Shown here: positions 9,687-17,811 of the stretch, piece by piece
Layout of the letters: the number at the start of each line of letters is the position of its first letter
How positions within the stretch are numbered: the first letter of the stretch is position 1
Assembly: GCA_002683825.1 (NCBI GenBank)
Contig: NYUD01000051.1
Span: 1-54,637 of the forward strand
From: Planctomycetota bacterium
GTDB taxonomy: Bacteria; Planctomycetota; UBA1135; GCA-002686595
Reading direction: 5' to 3'
Length of the DNA stretch: 54,637 bases
Notes under the pieces: generated by a model
The model's input: the letters and a program-made list of their open reading frames with translations, nothing else
Databases searched by the model: none
What the model was told of the DNA's origin: nothing
Made by a program: the position numbers and the translations under genes

Positions 9687-10066
9687 CAAAGGCTCCAGAA
9701 GGTCTCTTTTGAAGAGGGCCCGCAGGGTTCCGGAAGCGGCCCCTGGCTGGGCAGGCCGTTCGCGAAGAAGCGTGCGGCACGCCTCCGGTTGTAATTCCCT
9801 TATAAATCGGTCGCTGACCCGGGGATCTGGAGGCCCGTCCATGGCCTTTTTTTTGCCCCTTGCGGAGTTTTTTCGAAGCAGGCCCCTTGCAGTGCTCAAG
9901 CTCACATTGCACCTCGGTCGAAGTCAGGGGGCATCTCCGCGATCCCCCCCTGAGCAACCAAAAGCGAAGGGGGCGGAGACAGCCGCGGCTCTCGGTATCT
10001 CCGAAGTGGTCCGGCGCACGTTACGAATCAACCCCTAGTGACCACACAAAATCGAGGAGCAATTTG
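9687..10066. promoter_or_regulatory. Divergent intergenic region between the vWA-FHA-like gene and the TerY triad
   Basis: 380 bases separate the two divergent start codons, and no gene fits. It contains runs of T (around 9846-9853 and 9867-9872) and must carry the promoters for both directions. A GAGGAG Shine-Dalgarno lies at 10054-10059. I could not assign -35/-10 elements with confidence. Confidence 0.5.
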
Positions 10067-10852
10067 ATGAGCGACGAGGAATATCCGATTTTCGAAGAGG
10101 AGCCCACCTCCCCCAGTGAGGAGGCTTCACACGAAGATCAGCAGTCGGCCGATGGGAGCTACCCCGTTTTCGACGAAGAACAGGTTCCGATGTATGAAGA
10201 GGAGACACCCTTCGAGGGTGCGGAATTCGTGGACAACCCCGAGCCCCGCTGCCCCTGTGTGTTACTCCTCGATACATCAACGTCCATGAGCGGCCAGCCC
10301 ATCAACGAACTAAATTCTGGTCTGCACTCTTTCAAGCAAGAGCTGCTCCAAGACGAGCTCGCCGCCAAGCGCGTCGAGGTTGCGGTCGTCAGCTTCGGCC
10401 CCGTCACGGTCGAGACGGACTTTCAAACGCCCGACGTGTTCACGCCGCCGACCCTGGAAGCGAACGGCGAGACCCCCATGGGCGCAGCCATCGAGCAAGC
10501 CCTCAACATGGTTCACGAGCGCAAGGAAGTCTACAAGCAGAACGGTATCAACTACTACCGCCCGTGGGTCTTCCTGATCACGGACGGTGCACCCACCGAT
10601 CCGTGGGGAAACGCGGCTCAGTGCGTAAAGGCCGGCGAGCAAGACGGAAGCATCGCCTTCTTCCCGGTCGGTGTCCAAGACGCCAACATGGACGTGCTCG
10701 GCAAGCTCTCCAAGCGCACGCCCCTGAAGCTTCAAGGGCTGCAATTCCAGGACCTGTTCGCCTGGCTGTCGAAATCGCTCCAACGCGTTTCCCAGTCGCA
10801 ACTCGGCACCGAGGTCAACCTGCCCGCTCCCACAAGCTGGGCGGAGATCTAG
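10067..10852 (+). CDS. TerY/YegL-like von Willebrand A domain protein
   Basis: 261 residues from ATG 10067 with GAGGAG seven bases upstream. The first 60 residues are strongly acidic and contain three related short motifs (YPIFEEE, YPVFDEE, VPMYEEE). A vWA domain follows, with MIDAS DTSTS at 69-73, then ETPMGAAIEQAL and VFLITDGAPTDPW, the form found in TerY (COG4245) proteins. It is cytoplasmic, with no signal peptide. With the next two genes it forms the vWA/PP2C/kinase trio known from E. coli yegL-yegK-yegI and from 'TerY-P' clusters. In that setting the vWA protein is thought to be a metal-dependent scaffold or substrate of the kinase; this is inference for the present copy. Confidence 0.85.
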   Translation: MSDEEYPIFEEEPTSPSEEASHEDQQSADGSYPVFDEEQVPMYEEETPFEGAEFVDNPEPRCPCVLLLDTSTSMSGQPINELNSGLHSFKQELLQDELAAKRVEVAVVSFGPVTVETDFQTPDVFTPPTLEANGETPMGAAIEQALNMVHERKEVYKQNGINYYRPWVFLITDGAPTDPWGNAAQCVKAGEQDGSIAFFPVGVQDANMDVLGKLSKRTPLKLQGLQFQDLFAWLSKSLQRVSQSQLGTEVNLPAPTSWAEI

Positions 10853-10920
10853 CATCGAAGCAACTTGCACACCCTTAGAAGAGCCCAAAACAAGCCGAGC
10901 ACCCCGAAAAGAGGCGAGCA

Positions 10921-11823
10921 ATGACTGTTATGAACGGTAGATCCTGGCGGTTTGCGGTGACGTCCGCACTAGGATCATCTCACCTCAAGTCGGGAGCCCC
11001 CTGTCAGGACTCTTCAGCGTGCAAAATATCGACCTTCGGCGGCGAGTCTTTTCTCGTTGCAGTGGTTGCGGATGGGGCAGGCAGCGCGCGTTTTTCTCAG
11101 TACGGATCGCGCCTGGCCTGCCATGTGGTCAAAGAATCGGTTCAGCCCCTGATCGACCAAGGTCTGGGGCTGGACCAGCTTGACCGGGAATTTGTGGAAG
11201 GCATGATCGTGCGCTTCCAAGAAATGGTGCGTCGTGTCGCTCTGAGAACGCAAAACACCTCGCGCGACTTCGCCTGCACCTGGCTCGCGGCCGTCGTGGG
11301 CTCTGAGCGTGCGGTCTTCTTTCAGATCGGCGACGGTGCGATCGTCGTGTCGCGCGGGTCGGAGGCAACAGAAAATGCGGCGTACGATTGGGTTTTCTGG
11401 CCGCAGAACGGCGAGTATGCCAACGAAACCGTTTTCGCTACCGGCGATAACGCGGTTGATGACCTTCAGTTCGCCCTCTGCGAGGAAGACATCGCGGAGG
11501 TTGCCGTATTCAGCGACGGCATTCAGAACCTGGTTCTCGACAACAAGAACAGAGTAGCTCACTCGAGCTTCTTCACTCCTATGTTCGGCGCAGTGCGCAA
11601 AGAGGAGAGCGGGTATTCGGAAGAGCTCTCACAATCTCTCGAGCGTTACCTGAACTCGAGCTCCATCCTTAGCCGAACCGACGACGACAAGAGTCTCATT
11701 CTCGCAACACGCCGTCATCCAGCGCCTCCTGCGGCGCTGCCGAGCTTGGGCGGAGATCCCTTCGGTGCACGCTCCAGCGTGCCCAAGTCCATGGCCCAGG
11801 CGCATGAAGGGCACGCTGATTGA
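10921..11823 (+). CDS. PP2C-family protein phosphatase (YegK-like)
   Basis: 300 residues from ATG 10921, which is preceded by GAGGCGA; an ATG at 10930 is also possible. PP2C metal-binding signatures are intact: VVADGAGSARFSQYGS (D51, G52), FFQIGDGAIVV, AVFSDGIQNLV and TDDDKSLIL near the C-terminus. A proline-rich tail of about 35 residues follows. The enzyme would remove phosphate from Ser/Thr using two Mg/Mn ions. It starts 68 bases after the vWA gene and overlaps the kinase start by 20 bases, so the kinase and phosphatase are translationally coupled. That is the usual arrangement for an antagonistic pair. Confidence 0.88.
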   Translation: MTVMNGRSWRFAVTSALGSSHLKSGAPCQDSSACKISTFGGESFLVAVVADGAGSARFSQYGSRLACHVVKESVQPLIDQGLGLDQLDREFVEGMIVRFQEMVRRVALRTQNTSRDFACTWLAAVVGSERAVFFQIGDGAIVVSRGSEATENAAYDWVFWPQNGEYANETVFATGDNAVDDLQFALCEEDIAEVAVFSDGIQNLVLDNKNRVAHSSFFTPMFGAVRKEESGYSEELSQSLERYLNSSSILSRTDDDKSLILATRRHPAPPAALPSLGGDPFGARSSVPKSMAQAHEGHAD

Positions 11824-13537
11824 CCGCAGGGGTACCCCTGTTCAGCTCGAGAGACTGATCGCACAGGGTGGAGAGGGCGGGATCTACGGGGTCCAAGGCC
11901 ACTCCAGCTTCGTGGCCAAGATCTACCACAAGCCGCCGGACCCGGAAAAAGTCCTGAAGCTGGAGGCGATGTGCGATTCGGCAACGGAGCGGCTCTTGAA
12001 ACTCTCCGCCTGGCCGATGGAGATCCTGCTCAAGAAGCAGGGCGGGCCGGTCATGGGTTGCATCATGCCCAGGATCTCCGGCTACAAGGACGTGCACCTG
12101 CTCTACGGGCCGAGGACGCGATTACGCGAATTTCCAAAGGCGGGCTGGGTGTTTCTCGTCCAGACCGCGATGAACCTCGCGCGCGCAGTGGCCCTGGTTC
12201 ACGAGCACGGTCACGTGATCGGAGACGTGAACGACAAGCTGGCGCTGGTCAACGACAACGCCGTCGTCAAGCTGGTCGATACGGACAGCTTCCAGATCCA
12301 GACCAAGAAATCGCTTTACACGTGCGACGTCGGCGTCCTCACGCACCAGCCGCCCGAATTCCAGTCGGTCTCGACCTTTCGCGCCCTCCAGCGCGAACCG
12401 AACCACGACAATTTCGGACTCGCGGTTCTCATCTTTCAACTGCTGTTCAACGCACGACACCCGTTCTCGGGAACCTTCCTGGGGGGCAGCGACATGTCGC
12501 TGGAGCAGGCCATCGCCCAGAGCCGGTTCGTGTACGGCCAGAATGCCGACCGGTTTGAGATGAAGCCTCCGCCCTACTCCCTGGGGCTGGACTTCGTAAC
12601 TCCCTACGTCGGCGAACTATTCGAAAGAGCCTTTTCTCCCAAGGCCGAGAGGAAAGGGCGTCCCGAGGCGCGCGAGTGGGCGATCGCCCTCGAAGAGCTG
12701 GCGATGAGTGCACGCCGGTGCTACACGAATCCTAGCCACGCCTACGTCTACGGAACGGCATGCCCCTTCTGCAGCATTGAACGCAAGACCGGGCGCAGCC
12801 TCTTCAACATGCCCGTGCTGCTGCACGACATTGGCGGTGCACGACGTGAAACCCTGATCAACGTAGGGGACGTCTGGGATCAGATCAAGAAGATCGAAGC
12901 CCCCGGAAAACTCCCCGAGTTTTCGCCCGCCGCCAGGCAGGCCTTGACCCAGCCCCAGAACGACCGGCACAAGACGGTGTTGATGGCCTGGGTGGAGTCC
13001 AAGAAGGTGTGGGACAAGGCGGGCCACGACTTCATGGCCATGAAGGGTGGCCTGCAGCAGGCGCGCAAGGAGCTCGAGGGACTCGATTCCGAGTTCGATC
13101 ATCTCTCCGCCCAGATCGATCATTCGGAGACGGACTTCAGTCACCTCGATCCCTACAGCATCCTGGCCGCTCCGATCAGGAAGCTCTCGCCGGCCGACAA
13201 GGCGGTGCTCATGTCCTTCGGTGTCGAATCGGCTGCGGATTGCACGGAAGAGAAGCTGGGAAGCGTTCCCGCCCTGCGGAAGAAGATCGTCAAGGAGCTG
13301 CTCAAGTGGCGCGACGGCCTGGACAAGACTCCGCCCAAAGCTCCCACGGACCAGGGAGCGGACAACGCGAGGGTGCGACTGGATCGCGAGATGGAGATCA
13401 GGCGTGCCGGCCTGGTGCAGGAGCTGATCGAGGGACCGGCGAAGCTGAAGTTCGCGGCCAAGAAGGCCGACGACGAACGAAGGAGCATCCTGCCCCAGAT
13501 CAAGCGCGTGGCGAAAGACGTCGAGCAGGCCGCCTGA
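11804..13537 (+). CDS. YegI-like protein kinase with zinc-ribbon-like and helix-hairpin-helix regions
   Basis: 577 residues from ATG 11804; an upstream start at 11765 would add 13 unconserved residues. The kinase domain (about 1-310) has a glycine loop GGEGGIYG (22-29), a lysine in FVAKIYHK (K39), a catalytic loop HVIGDVNDK and DTDSF in place of DFG, all typical of COG4248. A cysteine-bearing segment (CYTNPSH...CPFC) around residue 305-325 could bind zinc. Helical coiled regions follow, and then LSPADKAVLMSFGVESAADC resembles a helix-hairpin-helix. Completing the TerY-P-type triad, it probably phosphorylates the vWA partner or itself. Its stop lies one base from the stop of the convergent gene. 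Confidence 0.85.
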   Translation: MKGTLIDRRGTPVQLERLIAQGGEGGIYGVQGHSSFVAKIYHKPPDPEKVLKLEAMCDSATERLLKLSAWPMEILLKKQGGPVMGCIMPRISGYKDVHLLYGPRTRLREFPKAGWVFLVQTAMNLARAVALVHEHGHVIGDVNDKLALVNDNAVVKLVDTDSFQIQTKKSLYTCDVGVLTHQPPEFQSVSTFRALQREPNHDNFGLAVLIFQLLFNARHPFSGTFLGGSDMSLEQAIAQSRFVYGQNADRFEMKPPPYSLGLDFVTPYVGELFERAFSPKAERKGRPEAREWAIALEELAMSARRCYTNPSHAYVYGTACPFCSIERKTGRSLFNMPVLLHDIGGARRETLINVGDVWDQIKKIEAPGKLPEFSPAARQALTQPQNDRHKTVLMAWVESKKVWDKAGHDFMAMKGGLQQARKELEGLDSEFDHLSAQIDHSETDFSHLDPYSILAAPIRKLSPADKAVLMSFGVESAADCTEEKLGSVPALRKKIVKELLKWRDGLDKTPPKAPTDQGADNARVRLDREMEIRRAGLVQELIEGPAKLKFAAKKADDERRSILPQIKRVAKDVEQAA

Positions 13538-13538
13538 G

Positions 13539-13967
13539 CTAGCGTTCGCGTAGGACGCGCAGGGCCACTGCAGCGACGCCGAAAAAAAGCGCCAGGGCTC
13601 CCAGAGGAACCAGGAGGATTCCGAGCCAGGGGTCCGCTTCGTGGACGATGATGCCTCCCAGGAGAAAGCCACCGGGCAGGAGGAAGCCGGCCAGATTCAA
13701 TCCCAGGGAACCGATGCGCGGCCAGCCGCCGTTGACCTCGCCCAGGTGAGCGATGGTCAGGGCGAAGGCGATGTGCACCAGCGCCAGAAGGACGCCGTGG
13801 GCGTGGGCTAGGCGCCACATGAGCCGGCGCGTCTCGTTGGAAACATCGAGATACCAGCCCAGCTTGAAGCCGTGCATCGTCTCGAGGGCAATGCCCATGG
13901 TCAGGAAGAACAGGAGCAGGCACCAACCCAGCTTCAGGTGGCGTCGGGCGAGGGGAAGCGTGTTCAA
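13539..13967 (-). CDS. Four-helix membrane protein, possible partner of the octahaem cytochrome
   Basis: 142 residues from a TTG at 13967. Four hydrophobic helices are clear: about 13-30 (WCLLLFFLTMGIALETMHG), 55-73, 84-104 and 113-135. Histidines cluster at helix ends (TMHG, AHAHG, ALVHIAF, IAHLGE), which would suit haem or quinone ligation. I do not recognise the family. It begins 11 bases after the stop of the multihaem cytochrome on the same strand, so the two are very likely co-transcribed. A membrane redox anchor is a reasonable but unproven guess. Confidence 0.65.
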   Translation of the reverse strand: MNTLPLARRHLKLGWCLLLFFLTMGIALETMHGFKLGWYLDVSNETRRLMWRLAHAHGVLLALVHIAFALTIAHLGEVNGGWPRIGSLGLNLAGFLLPGGFLLGGIIVHEADPWLGILLVPLGALALFFGVAAVALRVLRER

Positions 13968-13978
13968 GGGAGCGACGG

Positions 13979-15817
13979 CTACTCGGCCAGCACGACGGGA
14001 CGATTGTTACGGTACTCGAGCAACTTTGCGAAGAGGTTCCGCCGCAGGGCACCGTCATTGTGCAATAACAGACGCGAAGCGCGAGTGGGATCGTCGTTTT
14101 GGGCTGTGGTCGTCCATCCCGCGAGGGCCCGGTCGTGGGCCCGGGCTCGGTTTGCTTCCGGCCCGACGAAATCGTATTCGAAGTCTTTGTAGCCGGAGAG
14201 GGTCTGCAGCGATTGGCCGGCCACGAAGCGCACCGCGTCGTAGGGGTCTTCGAGAAGCTGCGCGAGGTAGGGCACCATCCAGTCGGTGCCGGAAGCTTCC
14301 TGCGACGGCGCCCAACCCATGTGCCAGGCCAGGAGCGCGCGTTGGCCGGCATCTCCTGTCAGGCTCCACAGCACACCGCTGGCGAGGTCGCGGTGTTCCT
14401 CCTTCATCCCCACGGCTTCCTGACCATACCATTCGCCCAGCTTGTCTCCGACCCAGGCGACCGACTGATCGAGGTGGCACAGGTTGCATGCGTTCGGGCG
14501 GCCGATCTCGATGCTGGGTTTCACACTGGGCGAGGCGATCTGGTGACTGCGCGAGGTCTTGAGGAGAGCCCAGCATGTGTAGGGCATGTGGCAATTCATG
14601 CACGAGCTCCCGATCGATTCGACCGCGTGGTGAGTGTGCTCGGCAATGCGTGAGGTGTCGAGGTACTCATCGTGACATTGGATGCAAGCGAGATCTCCCC
14701 GCATGCCCGGCTTGAGCTGGTCGTCGCGCCATTCCTCCAGAGGCCGCGAATCCCCTTCCGGCCGGTGCAGCGCGTGGCAGGAGAGACAATCCATGCGCTC
14801 CTCTTCCTTCCCGTGCTTGAAGCACGGGCTGTCGATCACGGCGTTGAATTCCCGTCCGGAGACCCGCACCTCGCCGTCCTCCCAGAAGTAGTATGCCCCC
14901 TCGGTCACGAGGTTCCTCTTGGCGAAGAGACTCTCGCCGGGTCGGTAGGGGAGTCCCTTGACGCGTGCCTTTTCCGCCAGGCGATCGTTCGCCGGGGCCA
15001 GCATTCCGTGACACTGACCGCAGACCTGGACGCTCATCTCGGCCGTCATGTCGGCGGGATCGAAGATCGTGGGGTCCACGCCTTGCTCGCTGCGGTTTTG
15101 ATACCGCGCCAGAGGTGAGCGGTTGGCTGCGACGTGATCCGCCGCCTGACCGTGGCAGGCCTCGCACGAGATGCTGAGTTCGGCCGCGAAGGTGTCCATG
15201 TGGACGTCGCTTTCGATGCCCGGTCGCGGGCGCGTGGTGTGGCAGTCCATGCACTCGCGGTTCCAGCGGCCCTTACCGGTCTTGCGGTGCACCTCCGGTG
15301 GGTTCACGAAGGCGGAATCGACCGGCATCCAGCGGTCCTGGTCGATGCGATAACACATCAGCAAGAGCGATAGCTTGCGCGTGCTTCCGGAAATGAACCA
15401 ATACGCCTGGAAGTGATGCGAGCCGGTGGACAGCACAACTTCGCGCCACACGCGGGGCGCGGGGTCGGGAGACCCTTTCGGATGGTCCGGATCTGGCAGT
15501 TCCACCCAGAATTCGTCGCCGCGGCGTTCGAGAACGTAGCGCTCATCGCGCAACTGCAGCTCGCCCTCCCACGGGGCCAGTACGGACGCCGGGGACACCT
15601 CCTGGGTCATGGTGCGATGGTAGGAGGCGTGCCATGTATCGTAGGCGTTGGGATGGCACGTGCGGCAGGTGTCCGACGTCACGTAGTTGCGGAAAGGGCG
15701 CTCGATGGGGCGATCGGTGGGGGCCTCGGGGGGGCTGGTGATGAAGAACCCAGACCCGTCGTCGTCGGCGCAGGCGGCGGCGAGGGATAGCAGCAGGAAC
15801 GGGAGGATGTGGCGCAT
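13979..15817 (-). CDS. Octahaem c-type cytochrome lipoprotein with C-terminal HEAT-like region
   Basis: 612 residues from ATG 15817. The N-terminus MRHILPFLLLSLAAAC is a lipoprotein signal with its cysteine at 16. Eight CxxCH haem-c sites are visible in order: CRTCH, CMDCH, CEACH, CGQCH, CLSCH, CIQCH, CMNCH and CNLCH. After the last one, about 130 residues (ALLAWHMGW, VPYLAQLLEDPYDAVRFVAGQSL) look like HEAT-type helical repeats. It is probably a periplasmic, lipid-anchored electron carrier or a reductase of the multihaem nitrite/hydroxylamine-related superfamily; no active-site lysine haem motif (CxxCK) is present. Followed at 11 bases by a small membrane protein and divergent from a PQQ-like propeller gene. 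Confidence 0.85.
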   Translation of the reverse strand: MRHILPFLLLSLAAACADDDGSGFFITSPPEAPTDRPIERPFRNYVTSDTCRTCHPNAYDTWHASYHRTMTQEVSPASVLAPWEGELQLRDERYVLERRGDEFWVELPDPDHPKGSPDPAPRVWREVVLSTGSHHFQAYWFISGSTRKLSLLLMCYRIDQDRWMPVDSAFVNPPEVHRKTGKGRWNRECMDCHTTRPRPGIESDVHMDTFAAELSISCEACHGQAADHVAANRSPLARYQNRSEQGVDPTIFDPADMTAEMSVQVCGQCHGMLAPANDRLAEKARVKGLPYRPGESLFAKRNLVTEGAYYFWEDGEVRVSGREFNAVIDSPCFKHGKEEERMDCLSCHALHRPEGDSRPLEEWRDDQLKPGMRGDLACIQCHDEYLDTSRIAEHTHHAVESIGSSCMNCHMPYTCWALLKTSRSHQIASPSVKPSIEIGRPNACNLCHLDQSVAWVGDKLGEWYGQEAVGMKEEHRDLASGVLWSLTGDAGQRALLAWHMGWAPSQEASGTDWMVPYLAQLLEDPYDAVRFVAGQSLQTLSGYKDFEYDFVGPEANRARAHDRALAGWTTTAQNDDPTRASRLLLHNDGALRRNLFAKLLEYRNNRPVVLAE

Positions 15818-15928
15818 GGCTGTGGATTCTCTCGAGTATAGGGAAACTTTCGGTTCCCTATCCGCTCCTTGGATGAGCATTTGCCCATCCGGCCGCGTGC
15901 TAGGATCCGGCCCCAAGGAGACCGCCCC

Positions 15929-17284
15929 ATGAAAGCCAAGCTCGCTCGTGTCGCGTTCCTCGCCGCTTCCGTCACCGCCTCTCTGTCCGCCCCGGCTACA
16001 GGACAGGATTGGCCTCACTGGCGTGGACCGCACTTCGACGGTTCCGCCGAGGCGAGCGGCTTGCCGACCGACTTCGATGCGGAAGAGCGAGTTGTCTGGG
16101 CCGTCGAGCTGGCCGGCCCCGGTGCCGCCACACCGATCATCGTCGGGGAGCACGTGTTCTGCACCGCGATCGAACCAGAGAAGGGCTTGCTGCTGGCCAT
16201 GTGTTTCGATCGCCGACGCGGGAAGGCACTCTGGAAAGAGGCCGCCGGCAGCAACTACCAGCCGGGTGGGGGACGCGGCTCGCAGACGCTGTTGCACGAC
16301 CGGAGTAACTACGCCTCACCGAGTGCGGTCGCGGACGAGGAACGGGTGGTCTTCACCTTCGGCAACGGCGACATGGTGGCTTTTGACCACGGGGGAGAGC
16401 TCTTGTGGCGACGCAACCTGCAGGCGGACTATGGCGACTTCTCCTTGCAGTGGACCTTCTCGGCCAGCCCGACCTTGTACGAGGGCAAGCTCTTCCTTCC
16501 CGTGCTCCAGCGCGACCAGCCGGCCAACGGGTTGGGCCGTTCCGGGGCGGAGTCGTTTCTGCTCGCGATCGATCCGGCGAGCGGCGAGACGTTGTATCGC
16601 CACATCCGGCCTTCGCCGGCGCAAGTCGAGTCTCTCGAGTCCTACGCCACGATGATTCCCTACGTCGGCCCGCAGGGGCGCAAGGAGCTCCTGGTCGTCG
16701 GTGGCGATGTCCTCACCGGCCACGACCCTGCCACCGGCAAGGAGCTCTGGCGCTGGGGGGGCTGGAATGCAGGTCACCGGCAGCGGTCGTGGCGCATGGT
16801 TCCCTCCCCCGTCATCGGCAAGGGGGTGGCTCTGGTCAGCGCTCCCAAAGGCGCTCCGGTCTACGCCGTGTCCCTCGATCGGTCGGGTGGGCTGGGTGAG
16901 AGTGCGGTGAGATGGAAGAGCTCGGGGCGTCGGACTCCGGTGACGAGCGATGTTCCGACACCGCTCTACTACGAGGGGCACTTCTTCGTTCTGAGCGACC
17001 TACGGGGGTCCCTCTCCCGCCTGGATCCCGGTTCGGGAAGTATCGAGTGGAGCACCAAAATGCCCGGCCAAGCCGACTGGCGCGCGTCCCCGACGGGCGC
17101 CGATGGGAAGATCTGGTGCATCAACCATACGGGGCTGGTGGTCGTGGTCGACGCCGAGAGCGGCGGGATCCTGGCGGAGGTCGAGATGGCCAAGGACTCG
17201 GGTCGCATCCGTGCCAGCATCGCCGTGGCGCACGGACGGCTGTTCCTGCGCACGGACCGGAGCCTCTACTGTATCGGGCGCTGA
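15929..17284 (+). CDS. Secreted PQQ-binding-like beta-propeller protein
   Basis: 451 residues from ATG 15929 with AAGGAG eight bases upstream. The signal peptide is MKAKLARVAFLAASVTASLSA, ending at APATGQ. The mature part begins DWPHWRGPHFDGSAEASGLP, the standard opening of planctomycete PQQ-like repeat proteins, followed by blades such as FDRRRGKALWKEA, LLWRRNLQADYG, IDPASGETLYRHI, HDPATGKELWRWGGW, LDPGSGSIEWSTKM and VVDAESGGILAEV. It is exported. A dehydrogenase activity cannot be shown from sequence. It is divergent, with a 111-base spacer, from the octahaem cytochrome, so a shared periplasmic redox role is possible. Confidence 0.82.
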   Translation: MKAKLARVAFLAASVTASLSAPATGQDWPHWRGPHFDGSAEASGLPTDFDAEERVVWAVELAGPGAATPIIVGEHVFCTAIEPEKGLLLAMCFDRRRGKALWKEAAGSNYQPGGGRGSQTLLHDRSNYASPSAVADEERVVFTFGNGDMVAFDHGGELLWRRNLQADYGDFSLQWTFSASPTLYEGKLFLPVLQRDQPANGLGRSGAESFLLAIDPASGETLYRHIRPSPAQVESLESYATMIPYVGPQGRKELLVVGGDVLTGHDPATGKELWRWGGWNAGHRQRSWRMVPSPVIGKGVALVSAPKGAPVYAVSLDRSGGLGESAVRWKSSGRRTPVTSDVPTPLYYEGHFFVLSDLRGSLSRLDPGSGSIEWSTKMPGQADWRASPTGADGKIWCINHTGLVVVVDAESGGILAEVEMAKDSGRIRASIAVAHGRLFLRTDRSLYCIGR

Positions 17285-17426
17285 ACCCCCTCCGGGCCCT
17301 CTGGCCCTCTGATCCGCCCGGCAGGCGATTTTCGCCCGGAACCCGAACCCATCCGTGCATTCCGTGCCTGATCCGCCTAACCTGGCGCGCTCTTTTTCGC
17401 CTGGAGCCACCCCTACCGATCCCGTC

Positions 17427-17714
17427 ATGTCCCGAGTCTGTCAAGTCACCGGTAAAGGCACGCGTAGCGGAGGAACGATCGCTCGCCGCGGCCTGTCCAA
17501 GGCCCAAGGCGGCGTCGGCCTCAACACGACCGGCCGCACCAAGCGCAAGTTCAAGATCAACACCCAGAAGAAGCGTATCTGGGTTCCCGAGCTCAAGGAA
17601 TTCGTGACGGTCCGCCTGTCGACGCGCGCGCTCAAGGCGATCAACAAGCGCGGGGCCTTCCCCGTCTTGCACGAAGCCGGCCTGATCAAGCCGAAGAAAA
17701 AGTCCAAGAGCTAG
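17427..17714 (+). CDS. rpmB: 50S ribosomal protein L28 (bL28)
   Basis: 95 residues from ATG 17427. The opening MSRVCQVTGK and the motifs TGRTKRKFKIN, KKRIWVPEL and VRLSTRALKAINKRG are those of bL28, which is somewhat longer here than the usual 60-80 residues because of a basic C-terminal tail (KPKKKSKS). The upstream in-frame extension lacks family similarity, so the internal ATG is chosen. The cysteine at position 5 is characteristic of the N-terminus. It stands alone and is convergent with the Msr gene. The 97-base gap behind it contains GC-rich inverted repeats (for example GACGCCG/CGGCGTC near 17738-17753) that might end transcription, but there is no U-tract. Confidence 0.93.
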   Translation: MSRVCQVTGKGTRSGGTIARRGLSKAQGGVGLNTTGRTKRKFKINTQKKRIWVPELKEFVTVRLSTRALKAINKRGAFPVLHEAGLIKPKKKSKS

Positions 17715-17811
17715 TCCGAGAGTTCCGTGCACCCACGACGCCGACCGGCGTCTCGGCCCGGGGTTGCACGACGGTCGCGTGGGGCCACGGGTCGTCGTGG
17801 GGGGTGCTGCG

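Noticed and set aside
9860..10066. N-terminal extension of the TerY-like protein by 69 residues
   Set aside because: The internal ATG 10067 has a strong GAGGAG site at ideal spacing, and the extension is Arg/Ser-rich without similarity.
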